A stretch of DNA of 64,000 bases from UBA9214 sp964443845 (GTDB lineage: Bacteria > Pseudomonadota > Gammaproteobacteria > UBA9214), in the NCBI GenBank assembly GCA_964443845.1, contig CAYUFA010000002.1, positions 1 through 64,000 on the forward strand. The letters are read 5' to 3'. The notes beneath the pieces were generated by a model, which searched no databases, was not told the DNA's origin, and was given only the letters and a program-made list of their open reading frames with translations. Both the position numbers and the translations under genes were made by a program. Positions 1 to 7,916 of the stretch are shown piece after piece (within the stretch, counting starts at the first letter, position 1; the number at the start of each line of letters is the position of its first letter).

Positions 1-288
1 GGTGGCCACGCTGGCGTAGCCGGTGAGCATGACGATGCGTGTGTTTTCGTCCAGATCGGTCAGCTGGCGCACCAGTTCCAGCCCGGACTCGTTGCCGATG
101 CGCAGGTCGACCACGGCGTATTCCGGCTCGATCTCGCGGGCCAGTCTCATGGCGTCTGCGAGATTATGCGCGATCGCTACCTGGTAGTTGCGTTTTACCA
201 GCGCCGCGCCGAGGATCGCGCAGTAGTCCTCGTCGTCGTCGACCAGTAACAGTACGGGCCATTCGGACGATTCCGTGGTGGTATTCAT
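1..288 (-). CDS. regA: RegA/PrrA/ActR-family redox response regulator, N-terminal part
   Basis: The gene starts at 288 and runs off the left edge, so only the first 96 residues (the receiver domain) are visible and the DNA-binding part is missing. The receiver shows an acidic cluster at residues 17-19 (VDDDED), a phospho-acceptor Asp at residue 61 in VVDLRIGNESG, and MLTGY with the switch Thr. The VVDLR context is typical of RegA/PrrA/ActR regulators, which control photosynthesis, CO2 and N2 fixation or respiration genes in response to redox state. Its ATG overlaps the stop of the sensor kinase gene (TGATG at 286-290), so the two are translationally coupled as partners. Missing C-terminus prevents checking the Fis-type HTH. 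Confidence 0.88.
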   Translation of the reverse strand, partial: MNTTTESSEWPVLLLVDDDEDYCAILGAALVKRNYQVAIAHNLADAMRLAREIEPEYAVVDLRIGNESGLELVRQLTDLDENTRIVMLTGYASVAT

Positions 289-1574
289 CAGGCCGGTTCG
301 GTGGAGGACAGCAGCGGCAGAGTGATGCTCAGGGTGGTGCCGCCGCTGCTGCGATTGCGGATTGACAGGCTGCCGCCCAGCCGTTCGATGATGGCATGCG
401 CCAGGTAGAGCCCGACACCCAGCCCCTCGCTCTTGGTGCTGACCGGCTGTTTGCCGAGTTGGCGGTGCACTTCGTCGCTCAGACCAGGACCCCGGTCGCT
501 GATTTCCAGGGCGAGTTCGGTGGCCGTCGACTGTACGTGCATCGACACGTGGTCCGGCGAGGCATCGGCGGCGTTGTTGAGGATGTTGACCAGCGCCTGG
601 CTGAGGGTGCGTTCCGCGATGATCCGACCGGCGGGGTCCAGTGCGCCGCGTTCGAGCCGCAGCTGTGCATCCGCCCGTTGTGCCTGCCATTCCCGGATCA
701 CCTCGTCCAGGTAGCGGGACACTTCCATGGCGTGACCGGATTCCGCGCGTTGCACACCGGCCGCGGTAGACAGTGACGAGAGCACCTGCTTGCAGCGTGC
801 GATCTGCCGCTGCAGCATGCCCAGCCGGTCGGTCAGGTGGCGGTCGCCGGACTGCGCATACTCCTGTTCCAGTTCACTGGCCAGTATGGCCATGCTGCCG
901 AGCGGGGTACCCAGTTCGTGCGCGGTGCCGGCGGCCAGCGTGCCGAGTTCCACCAGGCGCTGGTTGCGCAGCGCCTGTTCGCGTACCTCGGCCAGTTTCC
1001 GGTCGCGCTCGCGCAGGCTGTGTGCCATGCCCACGATGATGACGGCCACGAAGCCGGCGCTCATGACGAAGCCCAGCCACATGCCGACCACGTGCATCTG
1101 GAATCCGTTACCCGCGTGGTGTGCATGTACGCTCGAATCCGGCGTTGCGAGGAGGAAGAATGCGGAATAGCACAGCACGGTTATGACCGCCATCACCCAA
1201 GTGTGCCAGCGCGGCAGGATGGTCGCGGCAATCATCAACGGCAGCAGGTAAAACCAGACAAATGGATTGGAGGCACCGCCCGTGAAATAGAACACCGCGG
1301 TCAGCCCGGCGATGTCCAGCAGCATCAGGACGAAGATCTCATTGTTGGAGAAGTTACGGGTGACACGGAGCCGTGCCCAGGTGTACAGGTTGAGCGCAAT
1401 AATCAGTCCGATCACCACGAGTAATGGCCGCAATGGCAGCTCGATTTCGAAGAACAGCATCGCGATGGCAATGCCCAGGCCGATGCAGAGGATCTCTGCA
1501 TTGCGCAGCATGAACAGCCGGTGATAGTTGCGGTACGCGGTCGCCTCGGGCGGTGGCAGTGTGGCCGTATTCAT
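288..1574 (-). CDS. regB: RegB/PrrB-family sensor histidine kinase
   Basis: Membrane sensor kinase of 428 residues; I chose the ATG at 1574 because the reading frame upstream of it looks non-coding. The first ~185 residues hold about six hydrophobic segments. The heptapeptide GGASNPF (99-105) matches the GGXXNPF quinone/redox-sensing motif of RegB. The kinase core has the phosphorylated His219 in the H-box AHELGTPL, the N-box NILNNAADAS, the G1 box DRGPGL and the G2 box GLGVGLYLAH. Cys261 (QIARCKQVL) lies 42 residues after the His, matching the redox-active Cys of RegB, which forms an intermolecular disulfide. It phosphorylates the overlapping RegA. The membrane motif and the cysteine together make the family call strong. 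Confidence 0.93.
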   Translation of the reverse strand: MNTATLPPPEATAYRNYHRLFMLRNAEILCIGLGIAIAMLFFEIELPLRPLLVVIGLIIALNLYTWARLRVTRNFSNNEIFVLMLLDIAGLTAVFYFTGGASNPFVWFYLLPLMIAATILPRWHTWVMAVITVLCYSAFFLLATPDSSVHAHHAGNGFQMHVVGMWLGFVMSAGFVAVIIVGMAHSLRERDRKLAEVREQALRNQRLVELGTLAAGTAHELGTPLGSMAILASELEQEYAQSGDRHLTDRLGMLQRQIARCKQVLSSLSTAAGVQRAESGHAMEVSRYLDEVIREWQAQRADAQLRLERGALDPAGRIIAERTLSQALVNILNNAADASPDHVSMHVQSTATELALEISDRGPGLSDEVHRQLGKQPVSTKSEGLGVGLYLAHAIIERLGGSLSIRNRSSGGTTLSITLPLLSSTEPA

Positions 1575-2103
1575 CGGGTAATCATGCCCACCCCGTCCCG
1601 CCGCGACAAGTAGTGCGACACTTTGACACATTCCAGCAACGGCGGGATCACGTTCCCGTACTGCCACCTGTGCAGGTACCGGCACGGCGCTGCCCCGCTG
1701 GCACCTTTCCATCGTTGCTGTTCGAACAGGGAAAGCCGTATGTCTTCCTGTATCTCGTGTCTGTGCCGGTTGCCACCATGGCAGCACTGTTACCGGTCAC
1801 CACACTGGCATCGGCCGGTATCAAGCTGTCGTTGCGGTGGATTCCCATGGCAAGCTGGTGCTCCTGCATTTCCGGGCCACCTGCTGTGTGCCGTGCCGGC
1901 AGGAAGTGCCCGAACCGGAGCGGGTCTGGCGCGCGTATCGGGAGTGGGGGCACCGGTACCGGCACTGCGACAAGCGGACGAATTTTCCACCGGGAAGCGC
2001 TGCGCCATAGTGCCACCGGCTTGCAGGTGACTCCCGCGTGAGCCGTGTACCTGCATGCAGCAACAGCGCCGGCCCCCCCTTTCTTTCCCGGGGCTGTTGC
2101 TTA
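1575..2103. other. intergenic region holding a decayed gene and a hairpin
   Basis: No intact gene is visible on either strand. The right half contains the remains of a TlpA-like thioredoxin gene on the plus strand, and a GC-rich hairpin sits at 2059-2101. The left part should contain the regB promoter, but I do not see a good -35/-10 pair. Confidence 0.6.
1783..1986 (+). pseudogene. remnant of a TlpA/ResA-like thioredoxin-fold protein
   Basis: The plus strand in the frame starting at 1840 reads DSHGKLVLLHFRATCCVPC followed by RQEVPEPERVWRAYRE. This closely follows the TlpA/ResA signature GK-V-LLNFWATWC-PC-EMP-E, including a C-V-P-C motif. Just upstream, the match moves to the next frame (AGIKLSL, at about 1811-1834), which looks like the strand preceding that motif, so a frameshift separates the two parts. 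The match stops at a TAG (1984-1986 region) after about 65 residues, with no full thioredoxin domain. Trp has become Arg and Cys at conserved places. It lies divergent from regB, where Rhodobacter carries senC, also a thioredoxin-fold gene, but the motif is TlpA-like rather than Sco-like. No start codon can be assigned. Confidence 0.5.
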
Positions 2104-2108
2104 TTATC
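2059..2108 (+). terminator. hairpin, possible terminator
   Basis: GCAACAGC (2060-2067) and GCTGTTGC (2093-2100) pair perfectly, extended by A2059-T2101 and inner CC/GG pairs. The plus-strand 3' side is T-rich (TTATTAT) but has no true T-run. It lies between the end of the NtrC-family gene and the decayed thioredoxin gene, so it may serve either strand. Confidence 0.4.
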
Positions 2109-3459
2109 GGCTGTCCGGTGGTGGAGGTGCCTCTCTCCCGATGTTGCCCAGGTCGTAGCGGATCAGCTTGCGATACAGGGTGCGTTCGCTGATCCCCAGT
2201 TCCTCGGCCACCTTGCGCCGGTGTCCGCGGTGACGTGTCAGCAGGTCGGCAATGTGCCTGGCTTCCATGTCGCGGATCGACACGGTTTCCGTGTCCTGTT
2301 GCCTGCGCTGCTGGTACACCGTGCCTGTGTCCAGGCTGATGAGCTCCGGTGTGATCAGTCCGTTACTCGACCGGGTTGCGGCCTGTTGCAGGATGTTCCT
2401 CAGCTCGTGGATGTTACCGGGGAAATTGTAGGCGAGCAGTTTCTGCAAGGCGGATTCACTTAGTGTGCAGCGGTGGCCGCCGGGGTATTCCATGCGCCGC
2501 AGCAGGGCATCCGCCAGGGCAGGGATGTCCGACTTGCGGTCCCGCAGTGGAGGAATATCCACCTTGATGCCCGCGATGCGATAATACAGGTCGGCCCGGA
2601 AACGGCCCTGTTCCACCATCGCCAGCAGGTTGCGCGCCGTGCAGGTCACCAGGCGGACGTTGGCACGCAGGGTTTCCGTGCCGCCGGTCCGCCGGTAGGT
2701 ACCGGTTTGCAGACTGTGTAACAACCGGCCCTGGATGGCGAGCGGCATATCGGCGATCTCGTCGATGAACAGGATGCCTTCGTCGGCGGACTCGAACCGG
2801 CCGAAGCGGCGTCCTGCGCAACCGTTGCTGCTGCTCATTTCCTGGCCGAACAGTTCACTCTCGAAGTCCTCCATGCGGATATTGCTGCAGGCAAGGTGCA
2901 CCAGCGGCATACCCCGGCGGGGCGAGGACTTGTGGATGTACTGTGCGGCCAGGTCCTTGCCGACCCCGATTTCTCCTGTCAGCAGGATGCTGGCATCGGT
3001 TTCCGCGGCGCGGGTCAGTTGCTCCAGGAAGGCGAGAAAAGCCGGTGACTTGCCCATGATTCCCTGCTCGCTGCAATCCAGGTCGTTACTCTGCTGGAGC
3101 CGGAAAATCGCTTCTCCCAGGTAGCGTTCGCCGCTCTCTCCCAGTACGGGTGAGCCCTTGATCTGTACGCGGTCGGGCCGCCCGTGCCGGTCATAGTGGA
3201 CGTGCATGACCTCGTGGGGCCTGTTGGTCGCAAACACCTGCTTGTGCGGGCAGTCCTCGCCGTTCAGGTGACAGGGAACGTCGGAGAGGTGTGACACCTG
3301 GTGGCACTTCCTGCCGACGATTTCCTCGTCCGGAACTCCGTAGGTATTGCGGTAGGCCTTGTTCGCGCAGACGATATTGTAGTGCTCGTCGATCAGGACG
3401 AAGGGGTTGTCCTGGGCATCGATGATCGACTGGAGGTCTATGAAGGGTTTCTTGTTCAT
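2104..3459 (-). CDS. PAS-domain NtrC-family (AAA+/Fis HTH) regulator lacking GAFTGA
   Basis: A 451-residue regulator. Residues ~10-125 form a PAS domain with Cys52, Cys63 and Cys70 (KCHQVSH, VPCHLNG, DCPHK), a spacing seen in some redox- or metal-sensing PAS domains. Residues ~135-375 form the AAA+ module: Walker A GEIGVGKD (162-169), Walker B ILFIDE (229-234) and the RFRADLYYRI arginine finger. Where sigma54 activators have GAFTGA, this protein reads EMSSSNGCAGRRFGRFE (207-223). The C-terminus carries a Fis-type HTH (KVAEELGISERTLYRKL). GAFTGA contacts sigma54, so this protein probably acts otherwise, as sigma70-dependent relatives such as TyrR do (inference). There is no receiver domain, so it is a one-component sensor. 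Confidence 0.88.
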   Translation of the reverse strand: MNKKPFIDLQSIIDAQDNPFVLIDEHYNIVCANKAYRNTYGVPDEEIVGRKCHQVSHLSDVPCHLNGEDCPHKQVFATNRPHEVMHVHYDRHGRPDRVQIKGSPVLGESGERYLGEAIFRLQQSNDLDCSEQGIMGKSPAFLAFLEQLTRAAETDASILLTGEIGVGKDLAAQYIHKSSPRRGMPLVHLACSNIRMEDFESELFGQEMSSSNGCAGRRFGRFESADEGILFIDEIADMPLAIQGRLLHSLQTGTYRRTGGTETLRANVRLVTCTARNLLAMVEQGRFRADLYYRIAGIKVDIPPLRDRKSDIPALADALLRRMEYPGGHRCTLSESALQKLLAYNFPGNIHELRNILQQAATRSSNGLITPELISLDTGTVYQQRRQQDTETVSIRDMEARHIADLLTRHRGHRRKVAEELGISERTLYRKLIRYDLGNIGREAPPPPDSR

Positions 3460-3503
3460 GATCTGGAGGAACTTCCTGGTACACTGTCCTCTAGACGGAA
3501 GTC

Positions 3504-4240
3504 TTATGGATTCCTGGACCGCAAGTCAATGCAAAAATTCCGCTGGCCGGCACCCGGGTCCCGGGCAGGAAACCGCGGATGTTCATGGCTGAAGCACTGC
3601 CTTGCAGTCAGGCAGCACGCCGGGTATGACAATAATGACAGTTGATGCCTGCGTCTGTCGCTGATCTTTACCCTTTGCAGGGCCTGGTGGTCGCCGCTCA
3701 TATGGCTGTTTCCCGGTTGCACCGATGGTGTGGCTTGCGCGGGGAACCTGCCTGGATCAGGGTGGCGTCGCCGGTCCACCGGCGGGCGCCGCGTAGCCGG
3801 TTTGCCGGTCTCCCCGGCCGCTGCCGCTGTGCCGCCAGCCGGTTTTTCGGCGGGTTCGGAGACCCCGGCCCGCCCGGTGAGTTGCTTCCTGTCTACCTCC
3901 ACGGCCAGCCTGGCTCCCTTGCCCTTCAGCATGTTCACGAGCGGTGTCTTGTCCGTATCGATCGCGTGGTCAAGCACCGTCCTGTGGTGCCTGTCGATGA
4001 GGTTGATGTCGGCGTGGTTGTCCAGCAGCAGGTTGATGACGGGTATGAATCCGCGCCCTGCCGCGTACAGGAGGGCGGAACGCCCGTAGTCATCGACCGA
4101 GTTGACGTCTGCGCCGTGGGCAAGCAGCAGCTTGACGATTTTCACCTGGCCCGACTGGGCAGCATAGGCCAGGGGGGCGATGTGGCCCTTGCTGTGTGCA
4201 TTGACGTCGGCGCCCCGGTCGATGAGGTACGAGGCTACCT
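3504..4240 (-). pseudogene. ankyrin-repeat protein, 5'-truncated
   Basis: The readable frame gives about three ankyrin repeats: VASYLIDRGADVNAHSKGH, then KIVKLLLAHGADVNSVDDYG, then VINLLLDNHADINLIDRHHR, followed by a weaker fourth. The first repeat begins directly after an in-frame TAA near 4241-4243; the preceding half repeat (LHCITAG) sits in another frame, so the 5' end seems lost or frameshifted. A GTG at 4145 could start a shorter product of 213 residues. After about residue 85 of that product the sequence becomes low-complexity (Gly/Ala/Pro/Arg) without recognisable structure. Ankyrin repeats bind proteins; a specific role cannot be given. It may be a decayed gene or a short expressed remnant. 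Confidence 0.55.
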
Positions 4241-4243
4241 GCC

Positions 4244-4768
4244 GTTATGCAGTGTAGATTCTCCTGCCCCCTCTCGATCACCCGTTGCCTGTGCGACGAT
4301 GTGACACGAGCCTGCTGCCCTGGTTCCGTTTCACGGGCCGCGTTTTGCCCAAACCGTGGTCATGGGGGCAGTGTGGATCGTGCTCCGGGTCGGTTGCCGG
4401 GAGATTGCGCTGAAGATGAATATTCACCGCAATGGATGCAGGACTGTTGCAATGAGGCAGGAAAGATTCTATCCGCACCTTCCGCTCGCGAATCTGCAAC
4501 CGGCCGCTGGAACCGGGCGCTGAAACCTGCAATTGCGGGAACGGCCTGACAAGGATTCTGAAGAAGAGGAACGGCGCTGGCCGGGCGGGCAAGGTGATGC
4601 CCCGCGCGGTGGCTGCGCACGCCAGCAACACCCCGTACCGGAAGGGGGTGTACTGGGTGGCGCAGGTGTGGAAAGAACCGGCGGCGGGACACGGTCCGGC
4701 AGGGTCCACTACGTTACAGGATTGCTCCGGCACGGTATATTGGCTGCAGATGCAGGGTGTACACCACG
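4244..4768. other. intergenic region, nothing recognised
   Basis: About 525 bases without a convincing gene. The open frames on both strands are rich in Arg, Pro and Gly with no domain similarity. No promoter, repeat or RNA gene stands out. It may hold the eroded 5' end of the ankyrin gene and the upstream region of the phosphopantetheinyl transferase gene. Confidence 0.5.
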
Positions 4769-5527
4769 ATGACTGAACCCGGAGACAGCCGGCTGCTGCC
4801 GCCGGCGCACGCGCTGGCTGCGGAACTGCACGTCTGGCTGGCTGACCCGGCCATGATTCACGAACCCGGCCGGCTGGATACGTACCGGTCACTGCTTGCG
4901 GAGGACGAACTCGCACGCTACCGGCGCTATCGTTTCGAACGCGATCGTCACCTGTATCTGGTAGCTCATGCGCTGGTGCGCAGGGTGCTGTCACGCTACG
5001 CCGATGTACCACCCGGGGACTGGCGTTTCGAAACCAGCCGCTATGGCAGGCCGGAAATCGCGGCGCCGGCGCTTTCCATCCCCCTGCGCTTCAACCTCAG
5101 TCACACACCGGGACTGGTCGCCTGTGTGGTCACGCGCGCGCATGACTGTGGAATCGATGTCGAGCGCATCTCGCCGCAACGCAACATCCGCGGAGTTGCC
5201 GCGCGCATGTTTCCCGCGCGCGAGCGGCAACACCTGTCCATGCTCGCACCGGCCGACGCCCTCGAACAGTTTTTTGCCTACTGGACCTTGCATGAGGCGC
5301 TGGGCAAGGCGCTGGGCGTGGGCATCGCCCGTGGCGGTGACCGGCAGTATATGTTTGCCGGGCAGGGCACCGGTGACTACACGATGGCAGCGGCGGATGG
5401 CATGGCCCCGGCCGACGACTGGTGGTGTTCAGTGTTGCATCCTGACCCGCAACACCTGCTGGCGGTGGCGGTCCGGGGCATTCCGCCCGGCCGGCTGAAA
5501 CGGGTCGTGTCCTGGCTGGTGTCCTGA
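4769..5527 (+). CDS. 4'-phosphopantetheinyl transferase, Sfp type
   Basis: Transfers phosphopantetheine from CoA to a Ser of carrier proteins (ACP or PCP). The family signatures occur in order: YGRPEI, FNLSHTPG, CGIDVE (Mg-binding Asp/Glu) and YWTLHEALGKALG. In the last motif the usual first Lys of WTxKE is His, while the catalytic Glu and the second Lys are kept. The ~252-residue length fits the Sfp/HetI/AcpT group. A GTG at 4757 is an alternative start four codons upstream; AGGG at 4754-4757 lies upstream of the ATG at 4769. No polyketide or peptide synthetase is nearby, so the carrier-protein substrate is unknown. Confidence 0.9.
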   Translation: MTEPGDSRLLPPAHALAAELHVWLADPAMIHEPGRLDTYRSLLAEDELARYRRYRFERDRHLYLVAHALVRRVLSRYADVPPGDWRFETSRYGRPEIAAPALSIPLRFNLSHTPGLVACVVTRAHDCGIDVERISPQRNIRGVAARMFPARERQHLSMLAPADALEQFFAYWTLHEALGKALGVGIARGGDRQYMFAGQGTGDYTMAAADGMAPADDWWCSVLHPDPQHLLAVAVRGIPPGRLKRVVSWLVS

Positions 5528-5664
5528 ACCCGGGTCGTGCAATCACGACGCTGAATCCCTCACCAGGCCCTGCAGACGGCGCGCGGCGCATCCGGGCGGG
5601 TGGCCGTTTCGCCACCCCGGCACTCCCTCCCTGCTATACGGAAGTCCATCATTTTTAACGAATT

Positions 5665-5714
5665 GTCAGGTCTGTCAGGCTAAGCGTGGCAGGTTTTGGC
5701 AGGAAAAATGGCAG
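5665..5714 (+). promoter_or_regulatory. cluster of GTCAGG / TGGCAG direct repeats
   Basis: GTCAGG occurs at 5665 and 5674, and TGGCAG at 5687, 5697 and 5709, spaced 9-13 bases. An inverted pair GACAG...CTGAC follows at about 5721-5733. They lie 80-130 bases upstream of the strong promoter. The near-helical spacing suggests a row of binding sites for one regulator (inference). Confidence 0.4.
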
Positions 5715-5794
5715 TAAAAAGACAGTTTTCTGACGTTAAAAACTACATATCTATCAGCTTGTTATAAAATCAATCTTCGATTACCCCCGGCAAC

Positions 5795-5824
5795 TTGACA
5801 GGCAGAGTATCACAATATTATAAT
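5795..5824 (+). promoter_or_regulatory. consensus sigma70 promoter of the LuxR-type gene
   Basis: TTGACA at 5795-5800 and TATAAT at 5819-5824 are both perfect hexamers, separated by 18 bases. Transcription would start near 5831, leaving a leader of about 34 bases that includes the Shine-Dalgarno AGGAGA at 5854-5859. Confidence 0.85.
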
Positions 5825-5864
5825 TTCCTTATATTAAAACTAAACCTTCGTTCAGGAGAAACAC

Positions 5865-6629
5865 ATGTGCCCTCGTGAAGACCCTCGACCAATTAACGGC
5901 GGGACCATGAACAAGACGCTGATCATAGCGCGCCAGGATTTTTTCGTGGACGGAATCGTACGGATCCTCAAAACCAGCTCCGTGGCGGGGAATATTCTCT
6001 GCGTATCTCCCGGTGAACCGTGCATGAAGCATTTCGTGGGGCAGTACCCCCGATTTCTGCTGATCCAGGAAAATGCCAAGCCGGACCCGTTCGAGGACTT
6101 CGTCCACGAAATGGTGGAGGGGTTTCCGAAGCTGCGGCTACTCGTCTTCGGCCAGACGATGTCCGATGATTACCTCTACCGGATCGTTCAGGCCGGCGCC
6201 CACGGGTATTTCAACGAAAAGATGACTGGTGATCACATCCTGATGGCCATGAACGCAGTCAGCGAGGGCCAGTACTGGGTCGAGCGACACATCATGGAAC
6301 GATTCATCAACGCCCGGTCCCTGCAGGATTCGATTTTTACGCGTGCCCGCAGTCTCGGTGAGCGTCTGACGACGCGGGAGCTGGAAGTACTGGAACTGGT
6401 GCTGCAGGGGCTGTCGACCGGGGAGATTGCCGAGCGCATATTCCTTTCGCACCAGGGCGTGAAGGCACACCTGACATCCCTGTTTCGCAAGTTCAATGTC
6501 AAGAACCGGCCGCAGCTGATTCTGACGGCGCTGGATGAAGTCAGCCCGGTGGACAGCATCACCTCGATCTTCCAGCAGGGCCTGCAGGCATACCGCCTGC
6601 CGCCACAGAAGGTTGCCGTGGCCAGCTAG
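5865..6629 (+). CDS. LuxR/FixJ-type transcriptional regulator with atypical receiver
   Basis: A 254-residue protein with a receiver-like N-terminus (17-135) and a LuxR helix-turn-helix (about 167-222: LTTRELEVLELVLQGLSTGE, then IAERIFLSHQGVKAHLTSLF). A 30-residue tail follows. The position expected to hold the phospho-acceptor Asp reads FLLIQENAKP, so the domain is probably not phosphorylated in the usual way. AGGAGA five bases before the ATG at 5865 supports this start; a second ATG at 5907 (MNKTLIIARQDFF) begins exactly at the domain and is a real alternative. No partner kinase is adjacent. With its consensus promoter it may be controlled mainly at transcription. Confidence 0.85.
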   Translation: MCPREDPRPINGGTMNKTLIIARQDFFVDGIVRILKTSSVAGNILCVSPGEPCMKHFVGQYPRFLLIQENAKPDPFEDFVHEMVEGFPKLRLLVFGQTMSDDYLYRIVQAGAHGYFNEKMTGDHILMAMNAVSEGQYWVERHIMERFINARSLQDSIFTRARSLGERLTTRELEVLELVLQGLSTGEIAERIFLSHQGVKAHLTSLFRKFNVKNRPQLILTALDEVSPVDSITSIFQQGLQAYRLPPQKVAVAS

Positions 6630-6687
6630 GATTGTGCGCGGTCGCGTGTACACCGGGGTATTGGCACGCGGCATGATGAGACAGGTT

Positions 6688-7905
6688 CTAGAAATAGCGT
6701 GCCAGTTCCAGTCGCACCCGGGTGTCATCGCTGAAACTGTACAGGACGTTGGCGGGCGGTACGCGCTGGACGCCCCGTGCTTCCAGTGACAGCTTCCAGG
6801 CATCCCCGAACCGGCGACTGGCTTCCACGTTGTAGCTCTGGCCACCGCCATCGAGGTCGATGATCACGCTGGCCAGCAGTTCCGAACCGGCGACATCGTT
6901 CAGAGTGATGCGCGTTCCCACCACCAGGTCGTTCTGGAACGGGGAGATGGAAAACGGTCGCCCGGCCGCCGCCGTGTCGATGGTATCGCCCCGGCTGTCG
7001 TACAGGTACTCGGTGATCAGGCCCACGTCGATCCGGGAATCGTGCACACCGACGAAGGTGTATTCGTAGCCGCCGTCCAGCGCGCGGATCGTCTTGCCCT
7101 GTCCCGTCCGTAGCATGGCCTCGAGCTTCCACAGCCAGCCCCCGGTGATCGCCTGCAGGTCCAGGCTGGTCTGCTGCACGATTTCGTAATAGGGCGTGAT
7201 CTCCGTGGGACCCTGCGGAGTCATCGCGGCGGGCAAGACCACGAAACGCGGTTCGCGGCTGGTACCGGTAAAATGCGCAAGCCCGATGTCCACGGGCCCG
7301 ATGGAGTCGGAGTAGCGCACGGCGAAATCCGTGTGACGGTCCTTTTTGCCGGATTCGTACAACGGATCGTCACTGATCGGGATCTCGAAGCGCGGGCGGC
7401 CCCTGACGCCGGGGAAGGTACGTGTGCGGAAACCGGGCAACACGAACAGGTCCACAACGCCCCAGTCCCGGATCAGCGAAAGTTTGGCCATGGGCTGGCC
7501 GAGCTTGTCCTCGCCGTCCTCGTCCACCACGAGGTCGCTCTGGTTGATGACATCGACGAGGTGTTCCGCTTCGGTTACACCCCAGTAGACCTTGCTGATG
7601 CCGATGTTGGTTTCCCAGTCGCGTGCCGCATGGATCCAGGAGAACTCGCGGATATCCCCGTGGGTGCGCTTGCTGTCGTGTGCATCGACCAGCAGGTAGG
7701 GCTTGAAGGTGAACAGGTCATCGCGGCCGTGCCACTGGTTGAAATACTCGGGCTCCACTGCCAGCGACCCGTAGGTGTTGTACTGGGCCGGGCTGGCGGG
7801 GTCCTCGATGAAGCCGAGAAGCTCGCCTGCGATCCGGCCGCGCCATTCACCGGCCTGTGCCGACAGGGCGGGCAGCAGCAGGGCGGTGCAAAGCAGTTTG
7901 CGCAT
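6688..7905 (-). CDS. putative outer-membrane beta-barrel protein
   Basis: A 405-residue exported protein with a clear signal peptide (residues 1-18, cleavage at AQA-GEW). The mature part alternates short amphipathic strands rich in Tyr, Trp and Gly and ends in LARYF, a terminal Phe typical of outer-membrane barrels. It begins 11 bases after the stop of the LolA-like gene and so shares its operon. I do not recognise a named family; its pairing with a LolA-like protein resembles lipid- or lipoprotein-export clusters that also carry an MMPL/RND transporter, which is absent here. Confidence 0.7.
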   Translation of the reverse strand: MRKLLCTALLLPALSAQAGEWRGRIAGELLGFIEDPASPAQYNTYGSLAVEPEYFNQWHGRDDLFTFKPYLLVDAHDSKRTHGDIREFSWIHAARDWETNIGISKVYWGVTEAEHLVDVINQSDLVVDEDGEDKLGQPMAKLSLIRDWGVVDLFVLPGFRTRTFPGVRGRPRFEIPISDDPLYESGKKDRHTDFAVRYSDSIGPVDIGLAHFTGTSREPRFVVLPAAMTPQGPTEITPYYEIVQQTSLDLQAITGGWLWKLEAMLRTGQGKTIRALDGGYEYTFVGVHDSRIDVGLITEYLYDSRGDTIDTAAAGRPFSISPFQNDLVVGTRITLNDVAGSELLASVIIDLDGGGQSYNVEASRRFGDAWKLSLEARGVQRVPPANVLYSFSDDTRVRLELARYF

Positions 7906-7916
7906 GCAGGACCGGC

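Larger units (their letters stand above)
5528..5864. other. intergenic region with promoter and repeat cluster
   Basis: From about 5640 the sequence turns markedly AT-rich compared with the rest of the window. It contains a cluster of short direct repeats (5665-5714) and a consensus sigma70 promoter (5795-5824), both listed separately, upstream of the LuxR-type gene. Confidence 0.7.

Noticed and set aside
5687..5701. TGGCAGGTTTTGGCA as a sigma54 promoter
   Set aside because: The GG-to-GC distance is one base too short; the words fit better as members of the TGGCAG direct-repeat row.
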